From Streptomyces sp. 378 (GTDB lineage Bacteria > Actinomycetota > Actinomycetes > Streptomycetales > Streptomycetaceae), in assembly GCF_030124145.1 (NCBI RefSeq), contig NZ_JASKMS010000005.1:268021-332020 (forward strand): a stretch of DNA of 64,000 nt. The letters are read 5' to 3'. A program made the translations under genes and the position numbers. Shown piece by piece: positions 15,796 to 25,740 of the stretch; positions within the stretch are counted from its first letter, which is position 1; each line of letters begins with the position of its first letter. The notes below the pieces were generated by a model. The model did no database searches. It saw nothing but the letters and a program-made list of their open reading frames with translations, and was not told where the DNA came from.

Positions 15796-17217
15796 ATGCG
15801 CCGAGCAAAAATCGTCTGCACCCTTGGACCCGCCACCGACTCGTACGACCAGATCAAAGACCTGGTCGACGCCGGAATGGACGTAGCCCGCTTCAACCTC
15901 AGCCACGGCGGCCACGCCGAACACGAGGAGCGTTACCACCGGGTGCGCAAAGCCGCCGACGAGACCGGCCGCAGCGTCGGCCTCCTCGCCGACCTTCAAG
16001 GCCCGAAGATCAGACTCGGCCGCTTCACCGAAGGACCCGTACTCCTCGAACGCGGCGACACCTTCACCATCACCGTCGAAGAAGGCGTCGAAGGCGACGG
16101 CCACACCTGTGGCACCACCTACGCCGGCCTCGCCGACGACGTCACCACCGGTGAACGCATCCTCATCGACGACGGCAAGGTCTGCCTCGGAGTCACCGGC
16201 GTCGACGGCCCCCGCGTCCACACCACCGTCGTCGAAGGCGGCGTGATCTCCGACCACAAGGGCCTCAACCTCCCCGGCGCCGCGGTCTCCGTCCCCGCCC
16301 TCTCCAAAAAGGACGAGGACGACCTCCGCTGGGCCCTGCACACCGGCTTCGACGTCATCGCCCTCTCCTTCGTCCGCTCCGGCCGCGACATCCACGACGT
16401 CCACCGCATCATGGACGAAGAAGGCCGCCGCCTCCCCGTCATCGCCAAAGTCGAAAAACCCCAAGCCGTCGAGAACATCGACGACATCGTCGCCGCTTTC
16501 GACGGCATCATGGTCGCCCGCGGAGACCTCGGCGTCGAAATGCCCCTGGAACAGGTCCCGATCGTCCAAAAGCGCGCCATCAAACTCGCCAAACGCAACG
16601 CCAAGCCGGTCATCGTCGCCACCCAGATGCTCGACTCGATGATCGACAACGCCCGCCCGACGCGCGCGGAGGCCTCCGACGTCGCCAACGCCGTCATCGA
16701 CGGCACCGACGCCGTCATGCTGTCCGGCGAGACCAGCGTCGGCAAGCACGCGATCGACACGGTCCGCACGATGGCCCGCATCGTCGAAGCCGCGGAAGAG
16801 GACATCCTCGCCAAAGGCCTCCCGCCCCTGACGGAACGCAACAAGCCCCGCACCCAAGGCGGCGCCGTCGCCCGAGCGGCGGCGGAAATCGGCGACTTCC
16901 TCGGCGCGAAATTCCTGGTCGCCTTCACCCGGTCCGGCGACACCGCCCGCCGCCTCTCCCGCTACCGCTCCCCGATCCCCCTCCTCGCCTTCACCCCCGA
17001 CCAGGCCACCCGCTCCCAGCTCGCCCTGACCTGGGGCGTGGAGACATTCCTCGGCCCCTGCGTCGACTCCACGGACGCGATGGTCGACCAGGTCGACGAG
17101 CTGCTGCTGCGCTACGGCCGTTGCCGCCCGGGCGACACGGTCGTCATCACGGCCGGCTCCCCACCCGGAGTCTCCGGCTCGACGAACATGGTCCGGGTCC
17201 ACCACATCGCGGAATAG
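15796..17217 (+). CDS. pyk: Pyruvate kinase
   Basis: A 473-aa pyruvate kinase, the final ATP-forming step of glycolysis (phosphoenolpyruvate + ADP to pyruvate + ATP). The start MRRAKIVCTLGPAT is typical. Substrate-binding ARFNLSHG, the active-site IAKVEKPQAVENID with its catalytic lysine, MVARGDLGVE and VATQMLDSMI are all present, and the C-terminal regulatory domain is complete. It ends five bases before the convergent LAGLIDADG gene. There is no Shine-Dalgarno sequence, so the mRNA is probably leaderless. Confidence 0.98.
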   Translation: MRRAKIVCTLGPATDSYDQIKDLVDAGMDVARFNLSHGGHAEHEERYHRVRKAADETGRSVGLLADLQGPKIRLGRFTEGPVLLERGDTFTITVEEGVEGDGHTCGTTYAGLADDVTTGERILIDDGKVCLGVTGVDGPRVHTTVVEGGVISDHKGLNLPGAAVSVPALSKKDEDDLRWALHTGFDVIALSFVRSGRDIHDVHRIMDEEGRRLPVIAKVEKPQAVENIDDIVAAFDGIMVARGDLGVEMPLEQVPIVQKRAIKLAKRNAKPVIVATQMLDSMIDNARPTRAEASDVANAVIDGTDAVMLSGETSVGKHAIDTVRTMARIVEAAEEDILAKGLPPLTERNKPRTQGGAVARAAAEIGDFLGAKFLVAFTRSGDTARRLSRYRSPIPLLAFTPDQATRSQLALTWGVETFLGPCVDSTDAMVDQVDELLLRYGRCRPGDTVVITAGSPPGVSGSTNMVRVHHIAE

Positions 17218-17222
17218 CCGCG

Positions 17223-18011
17223 TCAGTACTTGGGACCTACATGGGCGTCCACGAGGGCGACTGAGGCTTTGCGGGCGATGGAGATGTTGAACGGGTCGCT
17301 CCCGCGGGCCAGCGTGCTCCATTCGACGCCCACCGTGTCGCATGTGTCAGTGAAGAGTCTCCGGATGTCGTCCGACTTGTTCGAGAAGAAGTAGCGCGGG
17401 TATTCGTAGCGCTTACGCTCGCCGCCGACCATGCGTGTCGTCCAGTTGGTGATGCGGCAGCCGTCTGAGTGGATGAGTCCGCGGATGAACTCCCAGGGGT
17501 GGGCGTCGACGATGGCCTGTTGCCAGGGGTCTAGGGCGATGCGACGTTCGTGTTTCTTGCCGGGGCCGTGCTGTGGAAACAGGCAGTGGAGGTGCTTCGA
17601 GTAAACCTTGACGTTGCTGCAGCCCGTTTTGCGGACGCGGCGGATGGAGTTATCGGGGAAGACCGCATGCACGGCCGCTTCGCACTCGTCCATCAGGCCC
17701 GGCCAAGACTCCGCGCAGGTGATCACGAGGTTGGGTACGCGGTGCTGGGAGTAGTGGCTGATATGCCCATCCCCGAGATATAGGCCCAGCACATAGGCGT
17801 AGGCGGACTCGTCGAGGTCTCGTCCGTCACACTGCGGGCACTTCGGATTGGGGCGACCGGGACACTCGTTGCGTTTCGCCCGGTCCAGATGTTTCCAGTA
17901 GCCGACCGTCCCCAGCGGTACGTTGAGGCTGCGGGCCACGTCCGCGTTCCTCGCGCCGCCGCGGAGCAGGGTGAGAGCTTTCTGTTGCACGCCAGTGCCA
18001 TGGAAGTTCAT
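17223..18011 (-). CDS. LAGLIDADG homing-endonuclease-like protein with N-terminal HTH
   Basis: A 262-aa protein with an N-terminal helix-turn-helix (LLRGGARNADVARSLNVPLG), a small cysteine cluster (CPGRPNPKCPQC), and two LAGLIDADG motifs, YVLGLYLGDGHI and FIRGLIHSDGCRI, each ending in the Asp expected of a catalytic residue. It is free-standing, not an intein or intron ORF, and lies 84 bp from tRNA-Leu. Base composition is visibly less GC-rich than the neighbours, suggesting transfer. The start at 18011 gives MNFHGTGVQQ; an in-frame GTG at 18029 is also possible. It may be a homing endonuclease or a regulator that re-uses the fold. Confidence 0.85.
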   Translation of the reverse strand: MNFHGTGVQQKALTLLRGGARNADVARSLNVPLGTVGYWKHLDRAKRNECPGRPNPKCPQCDGRDLDESAYAYVLGLYLGDGHISHYSQHRVPNLVITCAESWPGLMDECEAAVHAVFPDNSIRRVRKTGCSNVKVYSKHLHCLFPQHGPGKKHERRIALDPWQQAIVDAHPWEFIRGLIHSDGCRITNWTTRMVGGERKRYEYPRYFFSNKSDDIRRLFTDTCDTVGVEWSTLARGSDPFNISIARKASVALVDAHVGPKY

Positions 18012-18095
18012 GCGACCACTGTGTGTCACTGGCGGTTACCGTGGGCAGCAAAAAGCGGAGAACCACGCGAACGTGATCCTCCGCTTCTGATCTTG

Positions 18096-18182
18096 TGGTG
18101 CCCGGTGTGGGATTCGAACCCACATGCCCAAAGGGCACGGCATTTTGAGTGCCGCGAGTCTGACCAGTTCCTCCAACCGGGC
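18096..18182 (-). tRNA. tRNA-Leu (anticodon CAA)
   Basis: On the minus strand the 5' arm GCCCGGT pairs with the 3' arm ACCGGGC, followed by A and an encoded CCA. The anticodon stem CGGCA/TGCCG encloses the loop CTCAAAA, giving anticodon CAA, which reads the leucine codon TTG. The GTGGGTTCGAATCCCAC T-arm is intact, and the variable arm (TGCCCTTTGGGCA) is long, as in class II leucine tRNAs. This is not bldA, whose anticodon is UAA. Confidence 0.97.
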
Positions 18183-18283
18183 AAGTCAGGGGACCGATGA
18201 GCAGTGTACCGGTTCACCGTGTGGCCTTGCTGCTAGGTACGCTCTTGGGAGCAGTACCGGCCTGCCCCTACCAAGGAGCCCAC

Positions 18284-18940
18284 GTGAGTGCCCCCGAGTC
18301 GCCCCAGCCTGTTGACGTGCCTGAAGACGACAAGTCGCACGTGCCTCCGATGACGACGCGGGTCGTCATCGCCGAGGACGAGGCGCTGATCCGGCTCGAT
18401 CTCAAAGAGATGCTGGAGGAGGAGGGGTACACCGTCGTCGGTGAGGCCGGTGACGGTGAGCAGGCGGTGGAGCTGGCCCGTGAGCACCGGCCGGATCTGG
18501 TGATCCTGGACGTGAAGATGCCGAAGCTGGACGGTATCTCGGCGGCGGAGAAGATCGCGGAGGAGAGCATCGCGCCGGTGCTGATGCTGACGGCGTTCTC
18601 GCAGCGTGACCTCGTCGAGCGGGCACGGGACGCCGGTGCGATGGCCTACCTGGTGAAGCCGTTCAGCAAGACCGACGTCGTGCCGGCGATCGAGATGGCC
18701 GTTTCGCGGTTCACGGAGTTGAAGGAACTGGAGAAGGAGGTCGCCGACCTCACGCTCCGGCTGGAGACGCGCAAGCTGGTGGACCGGGCGAAGTCGATTC
18801 TGCAGACCGAGTACGGGCTGTCGGAGCCGGCTGCTTTCCGGTGGATCCAGAAGACGTCGATGGACCGTCGGATGTCGATGCAGCAGGTGGCGGAGGCGGT
18901 CATCCAGGACGCCGACGAGAAGAAGGCCAACAAGGGCTGA
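18284..18940 (+). CDS. pdtaR: ANTAR-domain response regulator (PdtaR-like)
   Basis: A 218-aa response regulator with a receiver domain (RVVIAEDEALIRLDL, phospho-acceptor in VILDVKMPKLDG, MLTAFSQ, LVKPF) and a C-terminal ANTAR RNA-binding domain (LETRKLVDRAKSILQ through RRMSMQQVAEAV). In mycobacteria PdtaR, phosphorylated by PdtaS, binds mRNA hairpins to prevent termination. No kinase gene is adjacent. The GTG at 18284 is chosen because AAGGAG lies seven bases ahead; the longer open frame upstream begins over the tRNA region. A strong hairpin ends the gene. Confidence 0.93.
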   Translation: MSAPESPQPVDVPEDDKSHVPPMTTRVVIAEDEALIRLDLKEMLEEEGYTVVGEAGDGEQAVELAREHRPDLVILDVKMPKLDGISAAEKIAEESIAPVLMLTAFSQRDLVERARDAGAMAYLVKPFSKTDVVPAIEMAVSRFTELKELEKEVADLTLRLETRKLVDRAKSILQTEYGLSEPAAFRWIQKTSMDRRMSMQQVAEAVIQDADEKKANKG

Positions 18941-18951
18941 GAGCTCGACGT

Positions 18952-18996
18952 GAGAGGCCCGCTTCCCTTCGTTTCCGGAAGGGGAGCGGGCCTCTC
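18952..18996. terminator. Strong bidirectional hairpin between pdtaR and livF
   Basis: GAGAGGCCCGCTTCCC pairs with GGGGAGCGGGCCTCTC across a short loop. It lies between convergent genes, 11 bp after pdtaR and 16 bp before the end of livF, so it can terminate both. Confidence 0.9.
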
Positions 18997-19012
18997 TGCG
19001 TGTGGGGGGATC

Positions 19013-19725
19013 TCAGTCCTCGCCCAGGTAGGCCTTGCGTACCGACTCGTCGTGCAACAGGTCCTGCCCGGTTCCGGAGAGGACGACGTTGCCGACCTCC
19101 ATGACGTGGCCCTGGTCGGCGAGGGAGAGCGCGGCCTGGGCGTTCTGTTCGACGAGGAGGATCGTCGTGCCCTGGGACTTCAGCTCCGAGATCGTCGCCA
19201 TGATCTTCTGCATCATGATCGGGGAGAGTCCCATGGACGGCTCGTCGAGCATGAGGAGCTTGGGCTGGGACATGAGGGCGCGGCCCATGGCGAGCATCTG
19301 CTGTTCGCCGCCGGAGAGGGTTCCTGCGGCCTGCTTGCGGCGTTCCCCGAGGATGGGGAAGAGGTCGTAGGCGCGCTGGATGTCCTTCTCGATGCCTTCT
19401 TTGTCCTTGCGGAGGAATGCTCCGAGCTGGAGGTTCTCCGCGATGGTGAGGCGGGGGAAGATGTGCCGGCCTTCGGGGGAGTGGGCGAGGCCGAGGGCGA
19501 CGATCTTGTGGGCGGGGACGCCGTTGAGAGGCTTGCCGTCGAAGAGGATCTTCCCGGATGTCGGCTTGAGCAGGCCCGACAGGGTGCGCAGGGTGGTCGT
19601 CTTGCCGGCGCCGTTGGTGCCGATGAGGGTGACGACCTGGCCGGCGTCGACGCTGAAGGAGATGCCTTTGACGGCTTCGATCTTGCCGTAGGAGACCCGG
19701 AGGTCCTCGACTTCGAGGAGTGCGG

Positions 19726-19729
<4 letters not shown>
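19013..19729 (-). CDS. livF: Branched-chain amino acid ABC transporter ATP-binding protein LivF
   Basis: A 238-aa ABC ATPase of the LivF type. Walker A is GTNGAGKTT (about residues 37-45), the signature LSGGEQQML, and Walker B LLMLDEPSMGL. It pairs with LivG to energise import of leucine, isoleucine and valine through LivH/LivM. It is the last gene of the operon; its ATG overlaps the livG stop (ATGA). Confidence 0.95.
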
Positions 19730-20589
<860 letters not shown>

Positions 20590-20594
20590 GGTGG

Positions 20595-22412
20595 TTACGC
20601 CCCCGCCTTGGTGACGGCCGGTTCGTCGGTCAGCGTGGTCTGTTTGGGTACGTCGAGTTGGCCGGTCTCGTGGAATTCGAGCTGGCGCCGGCGGTTGGCG
20701 ATGATGCCTTCGGGGCGGAAGCGCATCAGCAGGACGAGTGCGATGCCGAAGGCGAGGAGCGACTTGTCCTGGAGGAAGACGAGCTTTTCGGGGAGCAGGT
20801 AGAGCAGGGCCGCGCCGAGGAGCGGTCCGGCGACCGTGCCCATGCCGCCGAGGACGACCGCGGCCAGGAGGAACGCGGAGTTGGGCGGGGTGGAGCCGGC
20901 GAACTGGTAGGGGGTGGGGACGACGCTGTAGGTGACGTGGGCGCTGACGGTGCCGGCGAGGCCGGCGAGGGCGGCGCCGAGGGCGAAGGCGACGAGTTTG
21001 ACGCGGAAGCCGTTGATGCCCATGGCTGTGGCGGCGGTCTCGTCCTCGCGGATGGCGATCCAGGAGCGGCCGATGCGGGAGTCGGCGGCGCGGGTGTAGA
21101 CGAGGACGACGATGGCCATGATGAGGACCATCAGCAGGTAGTAGTTGGCGAAACGGCCGAGGGTGAATCCGCCGATGTCGTGGGCCTGGCCGAAGTTGAA
21201 GCCGAGGAGGTTCAGGTCGGGGATGTTGGAGATGCCGTTGGGGCCGTTGGTGACGTCGGGTCCGGAGTCGCCGTCCATGTTGTTGACGGCGATGCGGAAG
21301 ATCTCGCCGAAGCCGAGGGTGACGATGGCGAGGTAGTCGCCGCGCAGCCGCAGGGTCGGGGCGCCGATGAGGACGCCGAAGACGAGTGAGGCGGCGGCGC
21401 CGGCCAGGGCGGAGGCCCAGAAGGGCAGGTGGAAGCCGGAGATGGTGGAGAACTCGGAGCCGGAGACGAGGGCGGCGGTGTAGGCGCCGACGCCGAGGAA
21501 GGCGACGTATCCGAGGTCGAGGAGTCCGGCGAGGCCGACGACGATGTTGAGGCCGAGGGCGACCGTCCCGAAGATCAGGATGTTGACGCCGATGTTGGCG
21601 TAGTGGTCGTCGGTCTGGGTGAAGGGGAAGGCGATGGCCGCGGCGAAGCCCATGGCGAGGGTGAAGCTGCGGTTGGCGGCGACCAGTGCCGAGAAGCGGT
21701 CGAGGAGGCCGGCGGTGTGGACGGCCCACATCGCGAAGGTGACGACGAAGAGGTAGCCGATGAAGAGCTGGCCGTACTCGGTGTCGATGCCGTAGGTGAA
21801 GACGCCGAGGCCGATGATGGTGACCACGGTGATGACGGCTCGCTGGATCCAGGGCGCGATGGCCTGGGGGGCGGCGATGCGGTCGGGTTTGGCGACGTAG
21901 GCCTTGAGGGCTGCCTTGGTGCCGCCGGTGTCGGGCCGCTCCTGCGGGAGGGCGAAGGCGCCGAGGACGGGCAGGAGTGAGGCGATGGCCGCGATCCAGC
22001 CGCCGGGTTCGAGGTTGACGACTCCGCCGAGTTCGACGCTGATGGCGATGACGGTGAACCAGGTGACGCTGAAGCCGCCGAGGGCGGTGAGGACGAGCGG
22101 CGCGTTGTTGCGGGCGGGCAGGAGCCAGCCGAGGCCGCGGACGCCGTAGCCGGCGAGGGCGAACAGTGCGGTGAGGACGCCGGCGGTGAAGGTCAGCCAC
22201 TGCAGGCCGCCGGGGTAGCCGTTGATGGTGAGGTCGCCGGGGAACTGGGCGGTCCAGGTCCAGGCGAGGAACGCGGAGGCGGCGGTGGCGACGCCGCCGG
22301 CGAGCAGCAGGGCGCGGGCGGCCGCGACGGGCAGGGGTATGAGACCGCGCGGGGCGGGCGTCGGGGTGGGGGCGGCGTCCGGCGCTGGGGTCTTCTGGGT
22401 CGTCTCGGTCAT
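20595..22412 (-). CDS. livM: Branched-chain amino acid ABC transporter permease LivM
   Basis: A 605-aa inner-membrane permease. The C-terminal two thirds is the LivM fold, with GLNIVVGLAGLLDLGYVAFLGVGAY and the ATPase-contact loop SRIGRSWIAIREDETAATAMG. The N-terminal part of about 200 residues adds several extra membrane segments not present in the roughly 425-aa E. coli LivM, an arrangement seen in other actinobacteria. It pairs with LivH to form the translocation path. The ATG lies four bases after livH ends, so the genes are coupled. Confidence 0.95.
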   Translation of the reverse strand: MTETTQKTPAPDAAPTPTPAPRGLIPLPVAAARALLLAGGVATAASAFLAWTWTAQFPGDLTINGYPGGLQWLTFTAGVLTALFALAGYGVRGLGWLLPARNNAPLVLTALGGFSVTWFTVIAISVELGGVVNLEPGGWIAAIASLLPVLGAFALPQERPDTGGTKAALKAYVAKPDRIAAPQAIAPWIQRAVITVVTIIGLGVFTYGIDTEYGQLFIGYLFVVTFAMWAVHTAGLLDRFSALVAANRSFTLAMGFAAAIAFPFTQTDDHYANIGVNILIFGTVALGLNIVVGLAGLLDLGYVAFLGVGAYTAALVSGSEFSTISGFHLPFWASALAGAAASLVFGVLIGAPTLRLRGDYLAIVTLGFGEIFRIAVNNMDGDSGPDVTNGPNGISNIPDLNLLGFNFGQAHDIGGFTLGRFANYYLLMVLIMAIVVLVYTRAADSRIGRSWIAIREDETAATAMGINGFRVKLVAFALGAALAGLAGTVSAHVTYSVVPTPYQFAGSTPPNSAFLLAAVVLGGMGTVAGPLLGAALLYLLPEKLVFLQDKSLLAFGIALVLLMRFRPEGIIANRRRQLEFHETGQLDVPKQTTLTDEPAVTKAGA

Positions 22413-22416
22413 GTGA

Positions 22417-23346
22417 TCACGCCCTGTCCGCGACGCGCTCGCCGAGCAGGCCCTGTGGTCTGAAGAGGAGCACGAGGATGAGGAGGCAGAAGGCCCAGAC
22501 GTTCGCCCAGCTCTGGCCGCCGAGCTGCTGCATGCCGGGGATCTCGTCGATGTAGGCGGAGGCGAGGGTTTCGGCGATGCCGAGGACGACGCCGCCGAGC
22601 ATGGCGCCGTAGATGTTGCCGATGCCGCCGAGGACGGCCGCGGTGAAGGCCTTGAGGCCCATGAGGAAGCCCATGCGGTAGTCGACGTTGCCGTACTTGA
22701 GTCCGTAGGCGACGGCGGCGACGGCGGCGAAGAAGCCGCCGATGGCGAAGGCGATGACGATGATGCGGTTGGTGTCGATGCCCATGAGCTGTGCGGTGTC
22801 GGGGTCCTGCGCGGTGGCCTGCATGGCGCGGCCGGTGCGGCTGCGGCGCACGAAGAAGGCGAGGGCGGCCATGCAGCCGATGGCGGCGAGGATGAGGAAG
22901 ATGTCGGCGTCCTTGATGGTGACGGAGCCGATTTCGTGGGTGGCGTCGAGGCCGGGGAAGGCGCGGGCGCGGTCGGCGCCGGGGTAGAAGTTGCGCACGA
23001 CCTCCTGGAGGGCCAGGGAGAGGCCGATGGCCGTGATGAGCGGTGCCAGGCGTGGTGCTCCGCGCAGTGGTCGGTAGGCGAACCGTTCCGCCCCGACGGC
23101 GATGAGGATGGCCACGAGTGCTCCGCCGAGGAGCATGAGGGGTACGGCGATGGCCATCGAGGTGCCGTTGGGCAGGATGTAGAAATAGACCGTGAGGGCG
23201 CCGAAGGCGCCGGTCATGAAGATCTCGCCGTGCGCGAAGTTGATGAGCTGGACGATGCCGTACACCATCGTGTAGCCGATGGCGATCAGCCCGTACATCG
23301 AGCCGAGAAGCAGCCCGTTGGCCAGCTGCTGCGGCAGGGTGTTCAC
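22417..23346 (-). CDS. livH: Branched-chain amino acid ABC transporter permease LivH
   Basis: A 309-aa permease with about eight membrane segments. It opens with QLANGLLLGSMYGLIAIGYT and YGIVQLINFAHGE, both LivH hallmarks, and has the ATPase-contact loop RRSRTGRAMQATAQDPDTA. It starts with GTG after a good GGAGG site and heads the livHMGF block. The substrate-binding protein gene lies 138 bp upstream beyond a terminator, so livHMGF may be transcribed by partial read-through or from its own promoter. Confidence 0.95.
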   Translation of the reverse strand: MNTLPQQLANGLLLGSMYGLIAIGYTMVYGIVQLINFAHGEIFMTGAFGALTVYFYILPNGTSMAIAVPLMLLGGALVAILIAVGAERFAYRPLRGAPRLAPLITAIGLSLALQEVVRNFYPGADRARAFPGLDATHEIGSVTIKDADIFLILAAIGCMAALAFFVRRSRTGRAMQATAQDPDTAQLMGIDTNRIIVIAFAIGGFFAAVAAVAYGLKYGNVDYRMGFLMGLKAFTAAVLGGIGNIYGAMLGGVVLGIAETLASAYIDEIPGMQQLGGQSWANVWAFCLLILVLLFRPQGLLGERVADRA

Positions 23347-23422
23347 CGCATGGCCTCCATGTCGCTGGTGGTCGTGTGCACTGGATGTGTGCGTGGTCGT
23401 GTGCTGTGTGGGGGTGTGGAAA

Positions 23423-23459
23423 CGGGCCGCGCGGTCGGGGTCCCCTCCCGCGCGGCCCG
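23423..23459 (-). terminator. Hairpin between livK and livH
   Basis: CGGGCCGCGCGG pairs perfectly with CCGCGCGGCCCG around a 13-base loop, 26 bp after the livK stop. A partial terminator here would give more binding protein than permease, the usual stoichiometry of ABC importers. Confidence 0.85.
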
Positions 23460-23484
23460 TGGTGGGGCGTTGTGGCGGGCCGGG

Positions 23485-24729
23485 CTACTGCAGGTCGGCG
23501 GTGCCGGTCTCCACGTCCTTCCAGGCACCCTTCTCGACCTGGTAGACCGTCAGCTGCTTGTTGGTGGTGTCGCCGTACTCGTCGAAGGAGATCTTGCCGG
23601 TGAGGCCTTCGAAGTCGGACTTCTGGACACCGTCGACGACCTTGGAGCGCAGGTCGTTGATGTCGGTGGGAACCTTGCCGCCGTTGGCGTCGGCCGCGGC
23701 CTTGACGGCCTTGATGATGGCGGTGGTGGCGTCGTAGGCGTAGGCGCCGTACGCGCCGTAGTCGCCCTTGTAACCCTTGTCCTTGTACGTCTGGATGAAC
23801 GTCTTGGCGGCGGGCAGGGTGTCGGCGGGGACGCCGATGGCGGTGGCGAGGTCGCCTTCGGAGGACTTGCCGGCGGCCTCGATGTAGGTGGAGGCGAACA
23901 TGCCGTCGCCGCCGAACAGCGGGATCTTGACGCCGGCGTCCTTGAGCTGCTTGGTGATCAGCGCGGACTCGTCGTACTGGCCGCCGTAGTAGAGCAGGTC
24001 GGCACCGGAGTTCTTGATCTTGGTGACGAGGGAGCCGAAGTCCTTGTCGCCGGTGTTGACGTGGTCGGTGCCGACGACCTTGCCGCCGAGCTTCTTGTAC
24101 TGCTCGTTGAAGATCTTCGCGAGGCCGGCGCCGTAGGTCTGCTTGTCGTCGACGACGAAGGCCTTCTTCTTCTTGAGGCCGTTGTACGCGTAGCCGGCGG
24201 CGAAGCTGCCCTGGAGTTCGTCGGTGGTGGCGGTACGGAAGTACGTCTTGAACGGACGCTTCTTGTCCGTCTGCCAGTTCTTGCCCTGGGTGAGCTCGGG
24301 GGCGGTGTTCGCGGGGGAGATCTGGACCATGTCGGCCGAGGCGAACACCTGCTGCATCGTCTGGGCGACGCCGGAGTTCAGCGGGCCGACGGCGCCGACG
24401 ACCGTCTTGTCGCCGGTCAGGGCGGTGGCGTTGGACTGGCCGGTGGCGGGCTGCGCCTTGTCGTCCAGGGCCTTGAGCTTGAACTTCACGCCCGGGACCC
24501 AGTTGTTCTTGTTGGCGTCGTCGACGGCTATCTGGGCGCCGTACTGGATGCCGAGGCCGGTGGTCGAGTTCTCACCGGAGAGCGGGGCGTCGACGCCGAT
24601 GGTCAGCGTGGTACCGCTCCCGTTGTCTCCGCCCTTGTCACCGCTGTCGTCTCGGGAACCGCAGGCGGTGAGAGTCAGAGCTCCGGTCGTGAGAACGGAG
24701 GTAAGAATCACCAAGGAACGCTGTCGCAC
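23485..24729 (-). CDS. livK: Branched-chain amino acid ABC transporter substrate-binding lipoprotein
   Basis: A 414-aa periplasmic-binding-protein-like lipoprotein with a type II signal peptide; the lipobox is LTAC with Cys23. The mature part has GVDAPLSGENSTTGLGIQYG, AVGPLNSGVAQ and ISPANTAPELT, typical of LivJ/LivK proteins. It is anchored outside the membrane and delivers amino acids to LivHM. The GTG at 24729 is chosen over a GTG 15 bases upstream because AAAGGA lies six bases ahead of it and the signal peptide is then of normal length. Confidence 0.93.
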   Translation of the reverse strand: MRQRSLVILTSVLTTGALTLTACGSRDDSGDKGGDNGSGTTLTIGVDAPLSGENSTTGLGIQYGAQIAVDDANKNNWVPGVKFKLKALDDKAQPATGQSNATALTGDKTVVGAVGPLNSGVAQTMQQVFASADMVQISPANTAPELTQGKNWQTDKKRPFKTYFRTATTDELQGSFAAGYAYNGLKKKKAFVVDDKQTYGAGLAKIFNEQYKKLGGKVVGTDHVNTGDKDFGSLVTKIKNSGADLLYYGGQYDESALITKQLKDAGVKIPLFGGDGMFASTYIEAAGKSSEGDLATAIGVPADTLPAAKTFIQTYKDKGYKGDYGAYGAYAYDATTAIIKAVKAAADANGGKVPTDINDLRSKVVDGVQKSDFEGLTGKISFDEYGDTTNKQLTVYQVEKGAWKDVETGTADLQ

Positions 24730-25740
24730 AATCAGTCCTTTCACAGGCAGGCCCCGCCCTGGTCGGGGGGTGAGTGCCGCGCTGGTACCGAACTCCCGAT
24801 GGAGCGGTGACTGGCCGTGACTCTAAGCCCGGGGTCAGGGCGGGGACAGCGGCGTGGGCTGGCTTGTGACTTTCTTGTTATGACGCCGTGGATGTCGGGT
24901 GCCGGACCGGGGCCCTCTCGGCGGGTTTGGCCGATTTTCGCCGAGGTCCGCATTCTGAGAACCCGCACTTCCGGTTGGCCGTGGCCGAGATCATGCGCTG
25001 GTCGGGTCGCGCGTGGCCCGAAAGAGATCGAAAAGGTCCCGGGCGCGGGCGCGGCCGAAGAAGAAACCGTGGCGTCGTATTGCGCGTATGTTACGGAGCG
25101 TTACGCCGAGAAAAGGGGCGCTTGGCGCGCGGGCGCGGTTTCGGGCAAGGGGAAACGGAGATTTCCGCGGTGTTGGCCGGGGGTGTGCCGCCCGGCGCGG
25201 GCGGTGAGCCCGGCGGTGCAGGCGCCGGTGGCCCGGAGAGTGATGGCGTCGGTGATCCGGAGGGTAGTGGTGGGGCCGCGGTCGTGGAGGTGCCGGTGAT
25301 CCGGAGGGTGATGGCGGGGCCGCGGTCGTGGAGGCGCCGGTGACCCGGGGGGCGACGGCGGGGCTCCCGGTGGTGGAGGGCGCCGGTGGCCCGGAGGGTG
25401 GTGGGGCCGCGTCGCCGGCAGGCGGCGGCGTGCACGACGGCCGTCACGGTGGACCGAACGAGGCTGACCACTCGGGGAGTTGGGGAGTGAGAGCGGCGGG
25501 CGGGTGGCGGGGCGGCCGGTTCCGCGGTTCGCGGATCGGCTGCTCGGGCGCGGTGCGCCGGTGCCGGTGACGTAGGCGACTTCGTCGCTCGTGGGCCGAG
25601 TCGGCGGTCGCGCGGGGCCCGGCCGCAGGTCGGACGGTGCCCCGCCGCTCGGTGCGTGCGGCGGGGCTGTCGGCCTTCCGTGCGACCGGTGGCCGCCGGT
25701 GGGGTCGGGTGGGGGTCGGGCGGGTGAGGCCGCCCGGGGG
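24730..25740. other. 1-kb intergenic region without a convincing gene
   Basis: This gap separates livK from the secreted protease gene, both on the minus strand. The first 300 bp must hold the livK promoter, but I could not identify clear -35/-10 elements. Several open frames cross it on both strands, but their products are Arg/Pro/Gly-rich, lack recognisable motifs and reflect composition only. A degenerate tandem repeat occupies the middle. Confidence 0.7.
25227..25430. repeat. Degenerate tandem repeat of about 44 bp
   Basis: GGTGATCCGGAGGGT or close variants recur at 25251, 25295, 25339 and 25385, a 44-46 bp period, each followed by a GGCGGGGCCGCGGTCGTGG-like block. The copies diverge toward the right. 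It is not part of a recognisable gene. Confidence 0.85.

Noticed and set aside
18096..18182. tRNA-Leu as an attachment site for an integrated element
   Set aside because: No integrase, excisionase or duplicated tRNA 3' end lies nearby. Only the LAGLIDADG gene flanks it.
24817..25570. ORFs of 80-160 codons between livK and the protease gene
   Set aside because: The products are Arg/Gly-rich without motifs, several overlap each other, and a tandem repeat runs through them.
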